64,000 bases of DNA from Thermococcus sp. (GCF_017656495.1 NZ_JACDNS010000009.1:1-64000), one strand, 5' to 3'. Counted from the first letter of the stretch, positions 44,935 through 56,175 are shown. The notes: generated from the sequence alone by a model not told the origin. Program-made: numbers and translations.

Positions 44935-44948
44935 TACATATTTTTGTT
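44935..44948. promoter_or_regulatory. Purine dyad upstream of purP3
   Basis: TACATATTTTTGTT (minus strand AACAAAAATATGTA) fits ACA-N6-TGT. A TATA-like GCTTAAAAATAT follows at about 44957-44968, then a leader similar to the purD/purC repeat. Confidence 0.5.
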
Positions 44949-44996
44949 AAAATAAAGCTTAAAAATATAAAATTTTAACATTTTCTTGGTGAGTGA

Positions 44997-46005
<1,009 letters not shown>

Positions 46006-46084
46006 GATTGGTATTCATCTCTTTCCCAATGTGGGCATAAATTTATAAATTTATGAAATCCACGCAAAAGAAAAGGTGATGGTC

Positions 46085-47008
46085 ATGTGGGAAAGTTTCA
46101 TTAAAGAGAAAATTAGGGAAATTAGAGAGACTGTTGGCAATGGGAAAGCAATAATAGCTTTATCTGGAGGAGTTGATAGCTCAACAGCTGCAGTTTTAGC
46201 ACATAAAGCAATTGGAGATAAACTTTACGCCGTTTTTGTGAACACCGGATTTTTAAGAAAAGGAGAACCAGAATTTGTGATAAAAACATTTAGGGACGAG
46301 TTTGGGTTAAACTTAATCTACGTTGATGCTCAAGAGCGCTTTTTCACTGCTTTGAAGGGTGTTACTGACCCAGAGCAAAAGAGAAAGATAATTGGAAAGA
46401 CTTTCATTGACGTCTTTGAAGAAGTTGCTAAAGAGATAGATGCGGAGTTTTTGATTCAAGGAACAATTGCTCCAGACTGGATTGAAAGTCAGGGAAAAAT
46501 AAAGAGCCATCACAATGTTGGTGGTTTGCCTGAAAGATTAAATCTAAAGCTGATTGAACCTTTAAGAGATCTCTACAAGGACGAGGTCAGAGAAGTTGCC
46601 AAAAAACTTGGATTGCCAGAGAAAATCTATAATAGAATGCCTTTTCCAGGGCCAGGATTGGCTGTTAGGGTTCTTGGTGAAGTAACTCCCGAGAAAGTTG
46701 CAATAGTTAGAGAGGCAAATGCCATAGTAGAGGAAGAAGTTGAAAAGGCTGGCTTAAAGCCTTGGCAGGCTTTTGCCGTGCTCTTAAACGTGAAGACTGT
46801 TGGAGTTCAAGGTGATATAAGGGCTTACAAAGAGACAATAGCTGTTAGAATCGTTGAGAGCTTAGATGGGATGACTGCAAACGCAATGAACGTTCCCTGG
46901 GAAGTCCTGCAGAGGATAGCCTTTAGGATTACAAGCGAAATCCCACAAGTTGGGAGAGTTTTATACGACATTACAAACAAACCTCCTGCAACGATAGAGT
47001 TTGAGTGA
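46085..47008 (+). CDS. guaAB: GMP synthase subunit B (ATP pyrophosphatase)
   Basis: The 307-residue subunit adenylates XMP and aminates it to GMP. The PP-loop [10 protein letters not shown] (about 25-34) and the C-terminal dimerisation domain ending [17 protein letters not shown] are clear. Archaea split GMP synthase into two proteins. ATG 46085 is used, with AGGTGAT upstream. Subunit A follows after a 10-base gap. Confidence 0.97.
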   Translation: MWESFIKEKIREIRETVGNGKAIIALSGGVDSSTAAVLAHKAIGDKLYAVFVNTGFLRKGEPEFVIKTFRDEFGLNLIYVDAQERFFTALKGVTDPEQKRKIIGKTFIDVFEEVAKEIDAEFLIQGTIAPDWIESQGKIKSHHNVGGLPERLNLKLIEPLRDLYKDEVREVAKKLGLPEKIYNRMPFPGPGLAVRVLGEVTPEKVAIVREANAIVEEEVEKAGLKPWQAFAVLLNVKTVGVQGDIRAYKETIAVRIVESLDGMTANAMNVPWEVLQRIAFRITSEIPQVGRVLYDITNKPPATIEFE

Positions 47009-47018
47009 GGGAGTAAAG

Positions 47019-47585
47019 ATGATAATCATAATGGACAACCACGGGCAATACGTTCACAGAATTTGGAGGACTTTACGGTATCTAGGCGTTGAGGCAAAGA
47101 TAATACCAAATACAACATCTCTAGAAGAAATTAAAGCCATAAATCCAAAGGGAATAATTTTTTCAGGAGGACCAAGCTTGGAAAGAACAGGTAATTGTGA
47201 AGCTATACTCAAAAATTATGAAGACTTCAATGTTCCCATCTTAGGAATTTGCCTCGGCCATCAGTTAATAGCAAAGTATTTTGGCGGAAAAGTCGGGAGA
47301 GGGGAGAAAGCAGAATACAGCTTAGTTGAGGTCGAGATCTTAAAGGAAAATGACATCTTTAAAGATTTACCAAGACATTTAAAGGTCTGGGAAAGCCATA
47401 TGGATGAGGTAAAAGAACTGCCAAAGGATTTTGAGCTTTTAGCTAAGAGTGAGTTCTGTGAAGTTGAGGCAATGAAACACAAAAAATTACCTATCTATGG
47501 AGTTCAGTTTCATCCCGAAGTTGCACACACAGAAAAAGGGAGTGAAATATATAGAAACTTTGCTGAGCTTTGTGGTGAACTTTAA
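47019..47585 (+). CDS. guaAA: GMP synthase subunit A (glutamine amidotransferase)
   Basis: This 188-residue glutaminase subunit has the nucleophile in [10 protein letters not shown] and [10 protein letters not shown] near the C-terminus. The start is ATG 47019 with GAGGGAG upstream; an in-frame TTG at 47001 would overlap subunit B. It acts with the preceding gene product. Confidence 0.96.
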   Translation: MIIIMDNHGQYVHRIWRTLRYLGVEAKIIPNTTSLEEIKAINPKGIIFSGGPSLERTGNCEAILKNYEDFNVPILGICLGHQLIAKYFGGKVGRGEKAEYSLVEVEILKENDIFKDLPRHLKVWESHMDEVKELPKDFELLAKSEFCEVEAMKHKKLPIYGVQFHPEVAHTEKGSEIYRNFAELCGEL

Positions 47586-47640
47586 TTTCTCTTTTTAATT
47601 CACAATAGTAAAATAGAAAACTTTTTAAAGTTTCTATTCT

Positions 47641-47657
47641 TACTCTTTTTAAGAGTA
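47641..47657 (+). promoter_or_regulatory. Dyad before the 97-residue protein gene
   Basis: TACTCTT-TTT-AAGAGTA is a perfect 7-bp inverted repeat located between a TATA-like CTTTTTAAAG (about 47621-47630) and the ATG at 47674. A longer imperfect repeat (TAGAAA...TTTCTA) overlaps the TATA box. Confidence 0.45.
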
Positions 47658-47673
47658 TTAATGAGGGTTTGAG

Positions 47674-47967
47674 ATGGGTTATACTATCTACTACAAAATA
47701 AAATTTAGAGACAGAAAAAGAGCTACAAAAGTGATAAAACCAATTTTAGAAGAACTCGGTTTCACTGTATATGAAAAGGGCACGGAAATATCAATAAGAC
47801 CACCAACTAACTCCGTGGAACCAATGAGAATTAAAGAAAATGAATGGCTTTCTGTAAAGACTTATAAACGGCAGCCTTGGACTGGGATTTATAAGCTACT
47901 GTTAGTCTCGCTTTCCTCTTTTGCTTCTGTTGAGGCCTTTGATGAGGAAGAGTGGTCACTTAAATAA
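47674..47967 (+). CDS. Uncharacterised small protein (97 residues)
   Basis: The protein is basic in its first half (KIKFRDRKRATKVIKPILEELGF), with a predicted alpha/beta layout, and has NEWLSVKTYKRQPWTG in the middle. I do not recognise the family. GAGGGTTTGAG precedes the ATG, and a TATA box and dyad are present upstream, so it is expressed on its own. Its last 79 coding bases overlap the opposite-strand DUF2101 gene, which is unusual and leaves one C-terminus possibly misread. Confidence 0.7.
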   Translation: MGYTIYYKIKFRDRKRATKVIKPILEELGFTVYEKGTEISIRPPTNSVEPMRIKENEWLSVKTYKRQPWTGIYKLLLVSLSSFASVEAFDEEEWSLK

Positions 47968-48656
47968 ACTTCGATTATCTTTATTGGTACCGCCCCTCTA
48001 AATGCCCTTTCCTCAACTAAAACTTTCACAACTCTTCCGATTTCTACGTCGGGAACCTTATCAACCCAATACTCTCCAGGCTTAACGTTCGCTCTTATAT
48101 CATCGTGTACGCTAATTTTTACAACATTTTCTTTAATCTCCTCTATAACACCATAGGTCCAATTTCTGCCGTATTTAGACTTGAAATAAAACCTAAACAT
48201 CACAACTACAACAAAAACAAAGACAAGATAACCTACCGAATAATAGATATCCAAAGCAAATCTTTTCAGAAGTGAGTATCCAAAAAATGCAAGGAATCCT
48301 ATGGCACTAATGGAATAATAGAACACTTGATACGGCTTATATTCAATAAAAAACTCTTTATATTTGCGAAATATTGCTCTCAGATATACAAAATACACCA
48401 CTGTTAAAGCAACAAAATATAGCTCGTTTGGTAGGAAAACTACAAGAAGCAGAGCCAACAACAAATAGAAGACAAAAGCTAATTGAAGCTTTAGAACTAA
48501 TAATTCATGAACTGTAACTTTTCTTTTTATAACTCTTCCCAGAAGCTTAAAATTTGGGGGATTCTCTTGAGGTCTCGGATTTATAAATTCTCTTATCCTT
48601 CCCCATGCTGATTCTACAAACTCACCCACTCTATAGAATAATTCTTCAGGATTCAT
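47889..48656 (-). CDS. DUF2101 family membrane protein
   Basis: The 255-residue protein has four or five transmembrane segments (about residues 50-170: FVFYLLLALLLVVF, YFVALTVVYFVYL, ISAIGFLAFFGY, GYLVFVFVVVVMF), followed by a soluble beta-rich domain and a serine-rich tail. The pattern matches DUF2101 of Thermococcales. GAGGTGA precedes the ATG. It is the last gene of the long operon that starts at 60170, and its 3' end overlaps the convergent 97-residue gene. Confidence 0.75.
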   Translation of the reverse strand: MNPEELFYRVGEFVESAWGRIREFINPRPQENPPNFKLLGRVIKRKVTVHELLVLKLQLAFVFYLLLALLLVVFLPNELYFVALTVVYFVYLRAIFRKYKEFFIEYKPYQVFYYSISAIGFLAFFGYSLLKRFALDIYYSVGYLVFVFVVVVMFRFYFKSKYGRNWTYGVIEEIKENVVKISVHDDIRANVKPGEYWVDKVPDVEIGRVVKVLVEERAFRGAVPIKIIEVYLSDHSSSSKASTEAKEESETNSSL

Positions 48657-48662
48657 TTGATT

Positions 48663-51146
48663 TCACCTCTGAAGTAAATCCTGAGCTCCTTGTGCTCCAA
48701 ATATAGCAACAGCCGTCTGATTATCCAGGAAGAAATAAACACTACTCCTATCTGGACTCTCTGAAATTCCATAGACTCTATAGCCTGAGACCTTAGAGCC
48801 TCCTCCAAAGTAATATTGAAGGAAATAATAGTCAAAGCTCGTTTGACCTTCTTCTGGAGTTATTCCCAACGTATTAAACAAATTAAATAGCTTTTCATCG
48901 TAAGTCGCATGAGGTATCATGAAGCTCACTAATCCTATTGGATAATACTGATTTCCATACTTAATTCCTAACTCGTCTTGCATTTGATGAGCTAACGTCT
49001 CATATTCATCATGGTTTACTGTACTTCCCTCCAATCGTTCAAAGAAAGAGGGGGCATTGTAAATACCAAAGTAACGCTGATCCATAATGCAATCTATAAA
49101 TGGTTGGATGTCATAAGCTCTTGCACCTGACACTACTGTTGTAGTTGTCACTGTGGAGGAGGGTTTCGTCTCAACTAAGTCCGTAAGGGATGTGCTGGTC
49201 CAAGAAAAAGTTATACCGTTAAATGGATCTTCTAAAAGATCCGAGCTTATGGTATACTTTCTAACTGCGATAAAATCATAAGTAGCCCTACGCAATGTTT
49301 GTTCGCTGTCGATTACTAGATAGAGATAATCTAACGGTTCTGCCCAGTATCTATTCCACCAGTCGTCATTAATCCTTGAGTCACTAACATCTTTGAACTT
49401 TGTATCTTTATACGAAGTCGAATATGGCTTTAATAAAGCCTCATAGACATCATAATCTGTTATGGGATATCTGCCAGATGTATAAGATTCGTAACTCCAC
49501 CAAGTCCAATGTATTGCAAGCCCATCTCCACCACTGATGTCATCTGTAAATAGCAGTATATTGCCATCACTATCTTCTAACCCAATCCCAGCATCCCAAT
49601 CACTATAATCTCCATCTCCTTTCATTCTAAATCTCACTGCAAATCCATTATAGATATTTAATGATACTTGTGTTCTTAATGCTAGAACACTATTCCCCCC
49701 ATTTATTGTCAATTCACCATTTGTTTGTGAATAGGGTTGATTTCCTGTTATTGCAACCCATTTGTTACTCCAAGATTGACTAAAGTCGTCAAAGAACTCA
49801 AAGACACTATCACCATTTCCTTTAGTGGGCGTAATCTCATTTCCAAAATAAAATTCAATTTTCAATTGGCTATCTGCTGATATTGAGGTTCTAATCCATA
49901 TTAATGCTGTTTCGGTTGTTGGGTCCCAGTATTCAATCCAAAATGGAATCGGATTGCAGTTCACATCATAAACTGCAATCGAGGCATTTGTATTGTATGG
50001 ATCCCCGCTGTATGTATTGTTTGTATGGGTAAATATAAAATCCAATAACTGGGTTGTGAATCCTTTGGAGGCACTAATCAGGATAGGTATTTGGTAATCT
50101 GTTAAATCAACCCCCACGTTATTTTGAATTGTAAGATTAACCCTGTATCCAAGAAGCGAACACCAAGTTGTTCCTGCTCCACCACTTGCTCCGCTCACAT
50201 TTTCAAAGACTAAAATTCCCATATCATTCTCATTAAAAACATTTAGTGGGGATGTTCTTACTCCATCTAATGTAGTATTAACAACAATTGGTGCCGTGAC
50301 ATTTTGCTCAGGTTCATTTAATAAAACATAAGCCTTAGCACCGTCCCCAGGATAGTAATCTCCAAAGAATATTTTTTCTGCATCTACTGTTTGTGAGAGA
50401 GTTCCCACTACATGGGAAACTGTACTACTGCCATTGCCTTCTAAAAATTTAATTGGCTTTTCTAGAATCTCTGGAAATGAATACGGACAAGCTCTGATGG
50501 ACCTATAGTATCTCCCTCCAGTCATTGCCGAAAACAGAGGATCTTCAAGGCTTTGTAAATCAACTATTGAATATATGTAACCCCCATTGCTTGGTATTGA
50601 ACCTGTGTAAACTATCCTTCCAGAAACATCTCGAATAGTTATATTTGGTATTCTTGCTTTTATAACTATTCTAAAAGCATCCAAAGGAGCCACTGTAAGC
50701 TCCATGCCACGTAGAATATCATTGATGGATGGAGACACCTCAAAACCTTGTTTGTTAAGCTCTTCAGTTATGTTCATAAGCCATTTCCTTAATGACTGCC
50801 CCCTCATAACTCTGTTTGGATCGTATCCCACTAAACTTGGAGAATTACCCTCAAGAAGTAGATCTTTGATTGTATTATTTACCATATAGGTGGGAGAGAT
50901 AAAGTTACCAGTAACAGAGACATAATCAACAACAGTAATAACTGCTCTTTTTCCTGAAATTTCCAAAGCTTTTTGAAAATCTAACTCCAAATAAGAGGCA
51001 ACTCTATATGTTCTTTCAGCTTGGGTTCTCACGCTCTGAGCTTGAATAACTTGGGAAGAAACATCTTCATAAGTAGCTAAAAGCAGAAGCAAAGGAATTA
51101 GGAGCAATAGAACTATAGAATTTAAGAAAAAACCCCTCCTTCTCAT
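48663..51146 (-). CDS. Large surface protein with DUF2341 domain and pilin-like N-terminus
   Basis: The protein has 827 residues. A positively charged start (MRRRGFF) is followed by one hydrophobic helix, as in archaeal pilin-like proteins, although the Q-x-S-x-E signature is degenerate. Around residues 330-430 there is a DUF2341 segment (YQIPILIS, CNPIPFWIEYW, IEFYFGN), and next to it a concanavalin-type region (FFDDFSQSWSNKW). The rest is beta-rich with several N-x-S/T sites. It likely stands on the cell surface and may bind glycan. ATG 51146 has GGAGGGAG upstream and overlaps the preceding stop (TAATG). Confidence 0.72.
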   Translation of the reverse strand: MRRRGFFLNSIVLLLLIPLLLLLATYEDVSSQVIQAQSVRTQAERTYRVASYLELDFQKALEISGKRAVITVVDYVSVTGNFISPTYMVNNTIKDLLLEGNSPSLVGYDPNRVMRGQSLRKWLMNITEELNKQGFEVSPSINDILRGMELTVAPLDAFRIVIKARIPNITIRDVSGRIVYTGSIPSNGGYIYSIVDLQSLEDPLFSAMTGGRYYRSIRACPYSFPEILEKPIKFLEGNGSSTVSHVVGTLSQTVDAEKIFFGDYYPGDGAKAYVLLNEPEQNVTAPIVVNTTLDGVRTSPLNVFNENDMGILVFENVSGASGGAGTTWCSLLGYRVNLTIQNNVGVDLTDYQIPILISASKGFTTQLLDFIFTHTNNTYSGDPYNTNASIAVYDVNCNPIPFWIEYWDPTTETALIWIRTSISADSQLKIEFYFGNEITPTKGNGDSVFEFFDDFSQSWSNKWVAITGNQPYSQTNGELTINGGNSVLALRTQVSLNIYNGFAVRFRMKGDGDYSDWDAGIGLEDSDGNILLFTDDISGGDGLAIHWTWWSYESYTSGRYPITDYDVYEALLKPYSTSYKDTKFKDVSDSRINDDWWNRYWAEPLDYLYLVIDSEQTLRRATYDFIAVRKYTISSDLLEDPFNGITFSWTSTSLTDLVETKPSSTVTTTTVVSGARAYDIQPFIDCIMDQRYFGIYNAPSFFERLEGSTVNHDEYETLAHQMQDELGIKYGNQYYPIGLVSFMIPHATYDEKLFNLFNTLGITPEEGQTSFDYYFLQYYFGGGSKVSGYRVYGISESPDRSSVYFFLDNQTAVAIFGAQGAQDLLQR

Positions 51147-53251
51147 TATTGCTCCCTCCATACTCTCAATGTAATTGTTATTGGCTTAAATAAGCCTGGA
51201 ATATCACCCATCGAAGCAAATTCAATATTTACAGTCGGAGGCAACTCGATTAATATGGGGTTTGTCTGGGTACCATTCCCTCCCAGTTTGTTAAACAATC
51301 GAATAATTGCATCATCTACGGCATAAGTATCCCTTCCATCAACTAAGTCTTCCGCCGTTACTGCACAGTAAGGAGGCTCACCTGCAGTTACATAATGTGG
51401 AGTGTTATCCCCGCTCCAATAGTAAGTTATATTGTATCCACTACATCCGCTTCTAATAAGTTTTGGGAACACATCACCATATCCTGCATAAGCTTGAATC
51501 ACGTATGTCAATTCACCATCTCCATTCATAGGTTGTAACCAGTATCCATAACCTAAGGAAATTGTAATTGTATTAGTTCCACTAGATATTGCATTTGGTA
51601 GAGGGTCATATTTCCAGTCAAATGTATCTTTTGTATATCCAACTCTTGCAAGGGCATACATAAATGGACTTGATGGATTACAACCATCTCCATGACAGTG
51701 GATATAGGTTGGAGTAATTACATCATTATCAATTTCTATTTTCTGATAAGGGTCATAGCCAACATAGTAAAGCCAAGGGAACTGGAACTTTACCCAGAGA
51801 GGAATTACTCCAGAAGGAACATCAAATTGGATATTTACATAGTCTGTCCAGTCCAAATTAGGCAAGGGTATTGGTTCAGTTATATCGATAGTATATGGAG
51901 TTGCTAAAACCCCCGAAAGATAGTCAGCCTCTATAAATGAGTTTTCTCTTATCAAATGGATTCTAGAATAATATGTATTTTGATTCCCTGCTCTTACTAT
52001 TACTGTTGTATATCTGCTGGAAATCTGGGTGTAGTTGTACCCCTCACTGTTTAAGGTGTTTGCAATGGTGGAATTGTCCCAGTAACATGTTTTTATAGAT
52101 GTTATTGGGTCGTATTCACAGCGTGTAGCTGAGATTGTAACTTCTCTATCGAACATAAAGGAGAGAGTTATGGGCGTGTCTGAAGAAACATTGCCGACAG
52201 CTATCTGAATGTTCAAGGACTTCAATATTCCCGGAACAAACAAATATTTCCAAGCAGTAATACCATAATTTGCACTAACATCTTCAAAGTAAAATCGCTT
52301 AGGGAACTTCAAAGTTGAAGGAGTTGAAGTTGTATATTTAATTCTTATGTATTGTGCCCCATCTTCTCCCCCATCGTATCCGCTTTTGTAAACTCTAACC
52401 TCAAATACATTTTCCTGTCCCGGTACAAAATTCTCTATTAATTGAAGCCCCCCACTTGGGTCACTGTCTGTAAGTAGGTAGTTATTGTTCACATATCCTG
52501 ACCATATAAGCTGACCATTTAGATAAACTTCATATTGAGAACCTACCCACGCCGGCTCTAAGAACCAATCGATTTCTTCTATCTGAGCATCAGATGGGAT
52601 ATCTCCGGCGGGAACAATGTATTTTATTATAACTTTTTGGTCACTACTATCAGTCCTGGCGTATATGTATCCTCCTCTTATGGTATATGTGTTTTCCTTG
52701 CTCCCTAATTTAGTTAAAAATGCTCTTGCCATATACCCCCTAGGAGTTTGATTATAGGCATAGCCACTTAAAATTAATGTCGCAGGCGAGATATTGGGGA
52801 CTTTTGAGGAGTTACTTCCTACTTTTCTCAAGTAGGGACTCGTATAATTATTTATCATGAGCTCATAATTATACCCTTTCAATGTCCTATTCAGAATATA
52901 TCCCAAGATTATTTCGGCTTTATGCCGTAAATTTGCAGAAGGATATAATGGTTCAGTAGCCCAATATGTGGATACAATTTCAATTGGAGACATGTCTGGG
53001 GAAACGAGAGTAGTATTTAAAGTTCCATCAGCAAGCCACTCTTCAATTTTCTGAGGTGGTACCAACTCTTTTAAACTGACAGTTCTCAGGACAGTTAAGG
53101 TGTCTTCAGCTATGTACTTGTCTTGTTCTCTCATATAAGTTGGATAAGTTTGAATGTTATTCCCTATAATAGCCACGCTTGATACAAAGATCATGATTAA
53201 TAATAGTGACAACAATGCATCAAGGGTGAATATGAAACCTTTCCTCCTCAT
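51146..53251 (-). CDS. Large secreted protein with pilin-like N-terminus (701 residues)
   Basis: The N-terminus MRRKG-FIFTLDALLSLLLIMIF resembles class III signal peptides and is very close to that of the next upstream gene product (LDALLSL shared). After the helix the protein is almost entirely beta-rich, with many aromatic and N-glycosylation-type residues. A central WDNST...STATRCEY-like region has paired cysteines. I recognise no catalytic motif. The start ATG overlaps the upstream stop (ATGA), so translation is coupled. It is probably a surface fibre or S-layer-associated subunit. Confidence 0.68.
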   Translation of the reverse strand: MRRKGFIFTLDALLSLLLIMIFVSSVAIIGNNIQTYPTYMREQDKYIAEDTLTVLRTVSLKELVPPQKIEEWLADGTLNTTLVSPDMSPIEIVSTYWATEPLYPSANLRHKAEIILGYILNRTLKGYNYELMINNYTSPYLRKVGSNSSKVPNISPATLILSGYAYNQTPRGYMARAFLTKLGSKENTYTIRGGYIYARTDSSDQKVIIKYIVPAGDIPSDAQIEEIDWFLEPAWVGSQYEVYLNGQLIWSGYVNNNYLLTDSDPSGGLQLIENFVPGQENVFEVRVYKSGYDGGEDGAQYIRIKYTTSTPSTLKFPKRFYFEDVSANYGITAWKYLFVPGILKSLNIQIAVGNVSSDTPITLSFMFDREVTISATRCEYDPITSIKTCYWDNSTIANTLNSEGYNYTQISSRYTTVIVRAGNQNTYYSRIHLIRENSFIEADYLSGVLATPYTIDITEPIPLPNLDWTDYVNIQFDVPSGVIPLWVKFQFPWLYYVGYDPYQKIEIDNDVITPTYIHCHGDGCNPSSPFMYALARVGYTKDTFDWKYDPLPNAISSGTNTITISLGYGYWLQPMNGDGELTYVIQAYAGYGDVFPKLIRSGCSGYNITYYWSGDNTPHYVTAGEPPYCAVTAEDLVDGRDTYAVDDAIIRLFNKLGGNGTQTNPILIELPPTVNIEFASMGDIPGLFKPITITLRVWREQ

Positions 53252-54645
53252 CTGTCATCCCACACCCATATTTTTAATTTGCATGCCTCAATTTTAGGAA
53301 CGAGTATCGCATCTAAGTTCCAGGTATTATTAATGTACAGGCTTTCTCCTTCAAAAGATATCAGATATAATTCTGCTATATCAACATTCGGAAAGATATC
53401 ACTTAAGGGGATCAAAACATTCCCATTATCCCCACTATATGTATTCTCTATCGTGTTGTTTTTAAGTATCAATGCCTCTGTAAAATTCCCCACTTTATAT
53501 GCAAACACACCTCTAATAGTTTCCCCATTTATAGCTAATAATGAAACATTTGCAATTTCTCCATTTAAGGTTATATTCAGGTATGCATATTCGGGAACTT
53601 TGACTTTTAACTTACCTATTATTAATGGTTCTGCACCCTTAAATTGAGAAGTTAAGGTTATGTTATTTCTATAAATTCTCCTCGCCATTGAAAGAACTCT
53701 TTTAGATGTTTCAACCCATTGAGAATTGTTCATTGAAAGAATTGCATCATTATATGTATATAAGCTACCATTTGGTGCGTATATGCTACCATTTATCATG
53801 ACAATCCTAAGAAATGGTGTTGTAGCATTAGATGCAGGAGTAAAGTCATAAGTCAATGTAACTGCTTGAGCTGAGTACGCCTTAACAATTACATATACCC
53901 GTCCAATTCCAGTAAAGTGCAATCTGCAGGTACTTTCAAAATACTGAACTTGTAGTTCCGATCCTTCGTCTATTGCTTCTACAATTACAGTCGAATTTGC
54001 AGGAATAGTACCCAGAAAAGTGTTCCTGGAGTAGACATAAACTGTTTCTGTTGGGATAAACTCAACCACATCACCTGGATTTAAGTCTACTGGAGCATTT
54101 CCTATCGTTGGAGGGAAAGGCTCTCCATTGAGTTTAACTGATCCACATACAACATCAAAAGGTGAATTTCCAACGTCTGAAAGTCTAAAATTAACATTAT
54201 TATCAGGAGATCCAACAACGATGTAAATACTATCCACAGGGAATCCACTGACATCTATGGAGTACTGTCTAAGGTATATATCAACCATGAAATCTTTCTT
54301 TGAGCTTAAATTTTCCAAGCTATCAATAAGAGATGAATCATTGTTATAAACCCTCTCACTTAAACCCACTATCTTATTGTAATCAACAGCAGCAGGATAT
54401 TCCAAAGAAACTAATCCCAGAACCTTAAGTGGAACATTGCTCTCTTCCCAGTCTTTTGGATATCCGGGACTTTTCGTCAGGATATCAAGCATATTATTTG
54501 CTATGTTAGCTCTATCATACCACTCAACTAAATTTGTAATCTCAGCTTTTATTATGTCATTTGTATTTATGACTACCCCAATAACCATGACAACAATTAC
54601 AAGTGAAAGCAAAGCATCTAAAGATAAAACTTGTCCTCTTTTCAT
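53248..54645 (-). CDS. Pilin-like surface protein (465 residues)
   Basis: MKRG-QVLSLDALLSLVIVVMVIGVV is a class III-type signal, with Q directly after the likely cleavage site. The remaining domain is extracellular in type: beta-rich, with many N-x-S/T sequons, and ending in CKLKIWVWDDR. A short helix with GLSERVYNNDSSL lies near residue 95. GAGGGTAG precedes the ATG, which overlaps the upstream stop. No family is recognised beyond the signal. Confidence 0.68.
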   Translation of the reverse strand: MKRGQVLSLDALLSLVIVVMVIGVVINTNDIIKAEITNLVEWYDRANIANNMLDILTKSPGYPKDWEESNVPLKVLGLVSLEYPAAVDYNKIVGLSERVYNNDSSLIDSLENLSSKKDFMVDIYLRQYSIDVSGFPVDSIYIVVGSPDNNVNFRLSDVGNSPFDVVCGSVKLNGEPFPPTIGNAPVDLNPGDVVEFIPTETVYVYSRNTFLGTIPANSTVIVEAIDEGSELQVQYFESTCRLHFTGIGRVYVIVKAYSAQAVTLTYDFTPASNATTPFLRIVMINGSIYAPNGSLYTYNDAILSMNNSQWVETSKRVLSMARRIYRNNITLTSQFKGAEPLIIGKLKVKVPEYAYLNITLNGEIANVSLLAINGETIRGVFAYKVGNFTEALILKNNTIENTYSGDNGNVLIPLSDIFPNVDIAELYLISFEGESLYINNTWNLDAILVPKIEACKLKIWVWDDR

Positions 54646-55112
54646 CTTTCTACCCTCACAATAATATTCACTACAGTGTCCCCATAAACTAGAGTTCCAT
54701 TTGAAAGAGCTAAGTTTGTCGTTGTACTCAAGTCATGGACAATGAAACTCTCAACTGCAGAAGCTAAAGTTTCATTGTCTATAGTAGAGTAGGGGGTCGT
54801 TAAGACAACAGTAATTGTTATAGTATTATTGATTTGTGAAGTTTCAAGTCTAAGAACTCTTAGATTTGGGTTAAGTCCATTTAATCTTTCAAGAACTGGA
54901 TTTAAGACAGAATACCTTGGATCATTGGAGAAGACACCCATATTCAAATAATCACAAGCACGAGAAGCTGAAGTTCTAACGTAAGTAACTACAGAAGTTA
55001 ACTTATTTTCTTCAAAATAGGAAGGAACAACTAACGCAATGCCTATGAGAATTATACCCGCAATGAACATCATTTCAAGGGCAGTTTGAGCTTTATTTCT
55101 CGACCTTAACAT
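54642..55112 (-). CDS. Class III signal peptide protein (156 residues, pilin-like)
   Basis: From ATG 55112 the protein begins MLRSRNKA-QTALEMMFIAGIILIGIALVV, matching the archaeal class III (QxSxE-type) signal cleaved by an archaeal prepilin peptidase. The rest is a small globular domain with one pair of N-x-S/T sites and a single cysteine. GGGATG lies before the start. The longer frame from 55163 would run far into the upstream gene; the chosen start still overlaps it by 20 bases. Confidence 0.72.
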   Translation of the reverse strand: MLRSRNKAQTALEMMFIAGIILIGIALVVPSYFEENKLTSVVTYVRTSASRACDYLNMGVFSNDPRYSVLNPVLERLNGLNPNLRVLRLETSQINNTITITVVLTTPYSTIDNETLASAVESFIVHDLSTTTNLALSNGTLVYGDTVVNIIVRVER

Positions 55113-55524
55113 AGAGCATCCCTTCAGTTGTGTTATAATAAGCAACAATCCAGAATTCTTCATTACTGTTTAAATCCACACTAGAAGTGTACAGGGGCAC
55201 GGTTGAATTTTTTGTAATCCAAAAGCTCCTACCATTAACTGTTGCATTTACTATTATCCTATTTGTTGTACCATCGAAAATAATTCTAATTGTCCCACCA
55301 TTTAAGTCTGGAGCAACTTCTCTTATCTTATAACCCTCTCCAATTGCATAAACCTTGGCACTATGGTCCACTAGCGTAGAGGATAATAATTTAACCTTTG
55401 TGAAAGTATCAAAGCTTTCAGCATGAGTAATCTCACTAGTGGCTAGGTATGTGATATTAGTAATAGTTACCATTATCAACAAAACTGCAAATAGAAGATC
55501 AAGACTTAGTTGGCCTTTTTTCAT
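55093..55524 (-). CDS. Class III signal peptide protein (143 residues, pilin-like)
   Basis: MKKG-QLSLDLLFAVLLIMVTITNI gives a clear class III signal with Q-L-S-L-D. The C-terminal part is beta-rich (GTIRIIFDG, RIIVNATVNGRSFWITKNS) and ends in LYVKVEK. Start ATG 55524 has GGTGGGTGAG upstream and lies two bases after the preceding stop. It is likely a minor pilin. Confidence 0.75.
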   Translation of the reverse strand: MKKGQLSLDLLFAVLLIMVTITNITYLATSEITHAESFDTFTKVKLLSSTLVDHSAKVYAIGEGYKIREVAPDLNGGTIRIIFDGTTNRIIVNATVNGRSFWITKNSTVPLYTSSVDLNSNEEFWIVAYYNTTEGMLYVKVEK

Positions 55525-55526
55525 TC

Positions 55527-56138
55527 TCACCCACCAGGATCTATGTTTATTCTGAGTTCACCAGTCGTTATATTAAGTGTCCAAGTGTCCCCGTTTCCTG
55601 GAATCCATTCAACAACCACTACAATATTTGTGGGAAGTTGACTTGGGTCTGTAATTAAAAGACCATTGACTGTACTTCCATTATAAGTAGCAGTTCCACT
55701 TGGTGTAAATCCTGTACTTCCCATAAGATTAGTTCTATATAAAGACTGGCTCCAAAAAGTGTTTTTTCCAGTTCCGGATGTCACGAGAGTATTATTAGTG
55801 GTATCAATTATCCCCACGTAGGTTCCATTCAGATAAGTTATAAATATCTGAGGATTTCCACTTAGGTTAAATGGCTTTACTAAATACTCATCATCATTGA
55901 GGTATTTCAAAGTAACATAAACAGTTGCCTTAGAACCTGGGCCTTGTGCATAAACTTGGGAGATTGTGTTTGAAATTGAATTTGCAAGACTCTTGGCCTC
56001 TAAGCTGACCTGGATCTTAAGAGTTTCAACTGCTTGGGAATTTTGCGTGAAAGTTACATTGTTAATAGAGTAAGCTAACAAGATGAGCATTACACCAAAT
56101 ATCAACATAAACTCCAATGATATCTGTGCCTTCTTCAT
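55527..56138 (-). CDS. Class III signal peptide protein (203 residues, pilin-like)
   Basis: MKKA-QISLEFMLIFGVMLILLAYS is a textbook class III signal, with QxSxE fully intact. The helix continues as in pilin N-termini and is followed by a beta domain with many T/S/N residues. ATG 56138 is preceded by GGAAGTGAG. A possible internal promoter lies in the 52-base gap upstream. It is the best candidate for a major pilin of this locus. Confidence 0.78.
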   Translation of the reverse strand: MKKAQISLEFMLIFGVMLILLAYSINNVTFTQNSQAVETLKIQVSLEAKSLANSISNTISQVYAQGPGSKATVYVTLKYLNDDEYLVKPFNLSGNPQIFITYLNGTYVGIIDTTNNTLVTSGTGKNTFWSQSLYRTNLMGSTGFTPSGTATYNGSTVNGLLITDPSQLPTNIVVVVEWIPGNGDTWTLNITTGELRINIDPGG

Positions 56139-56175
56139 ATTTCTCACTTCCACTACTATTATTAGGGTCTAAAGC

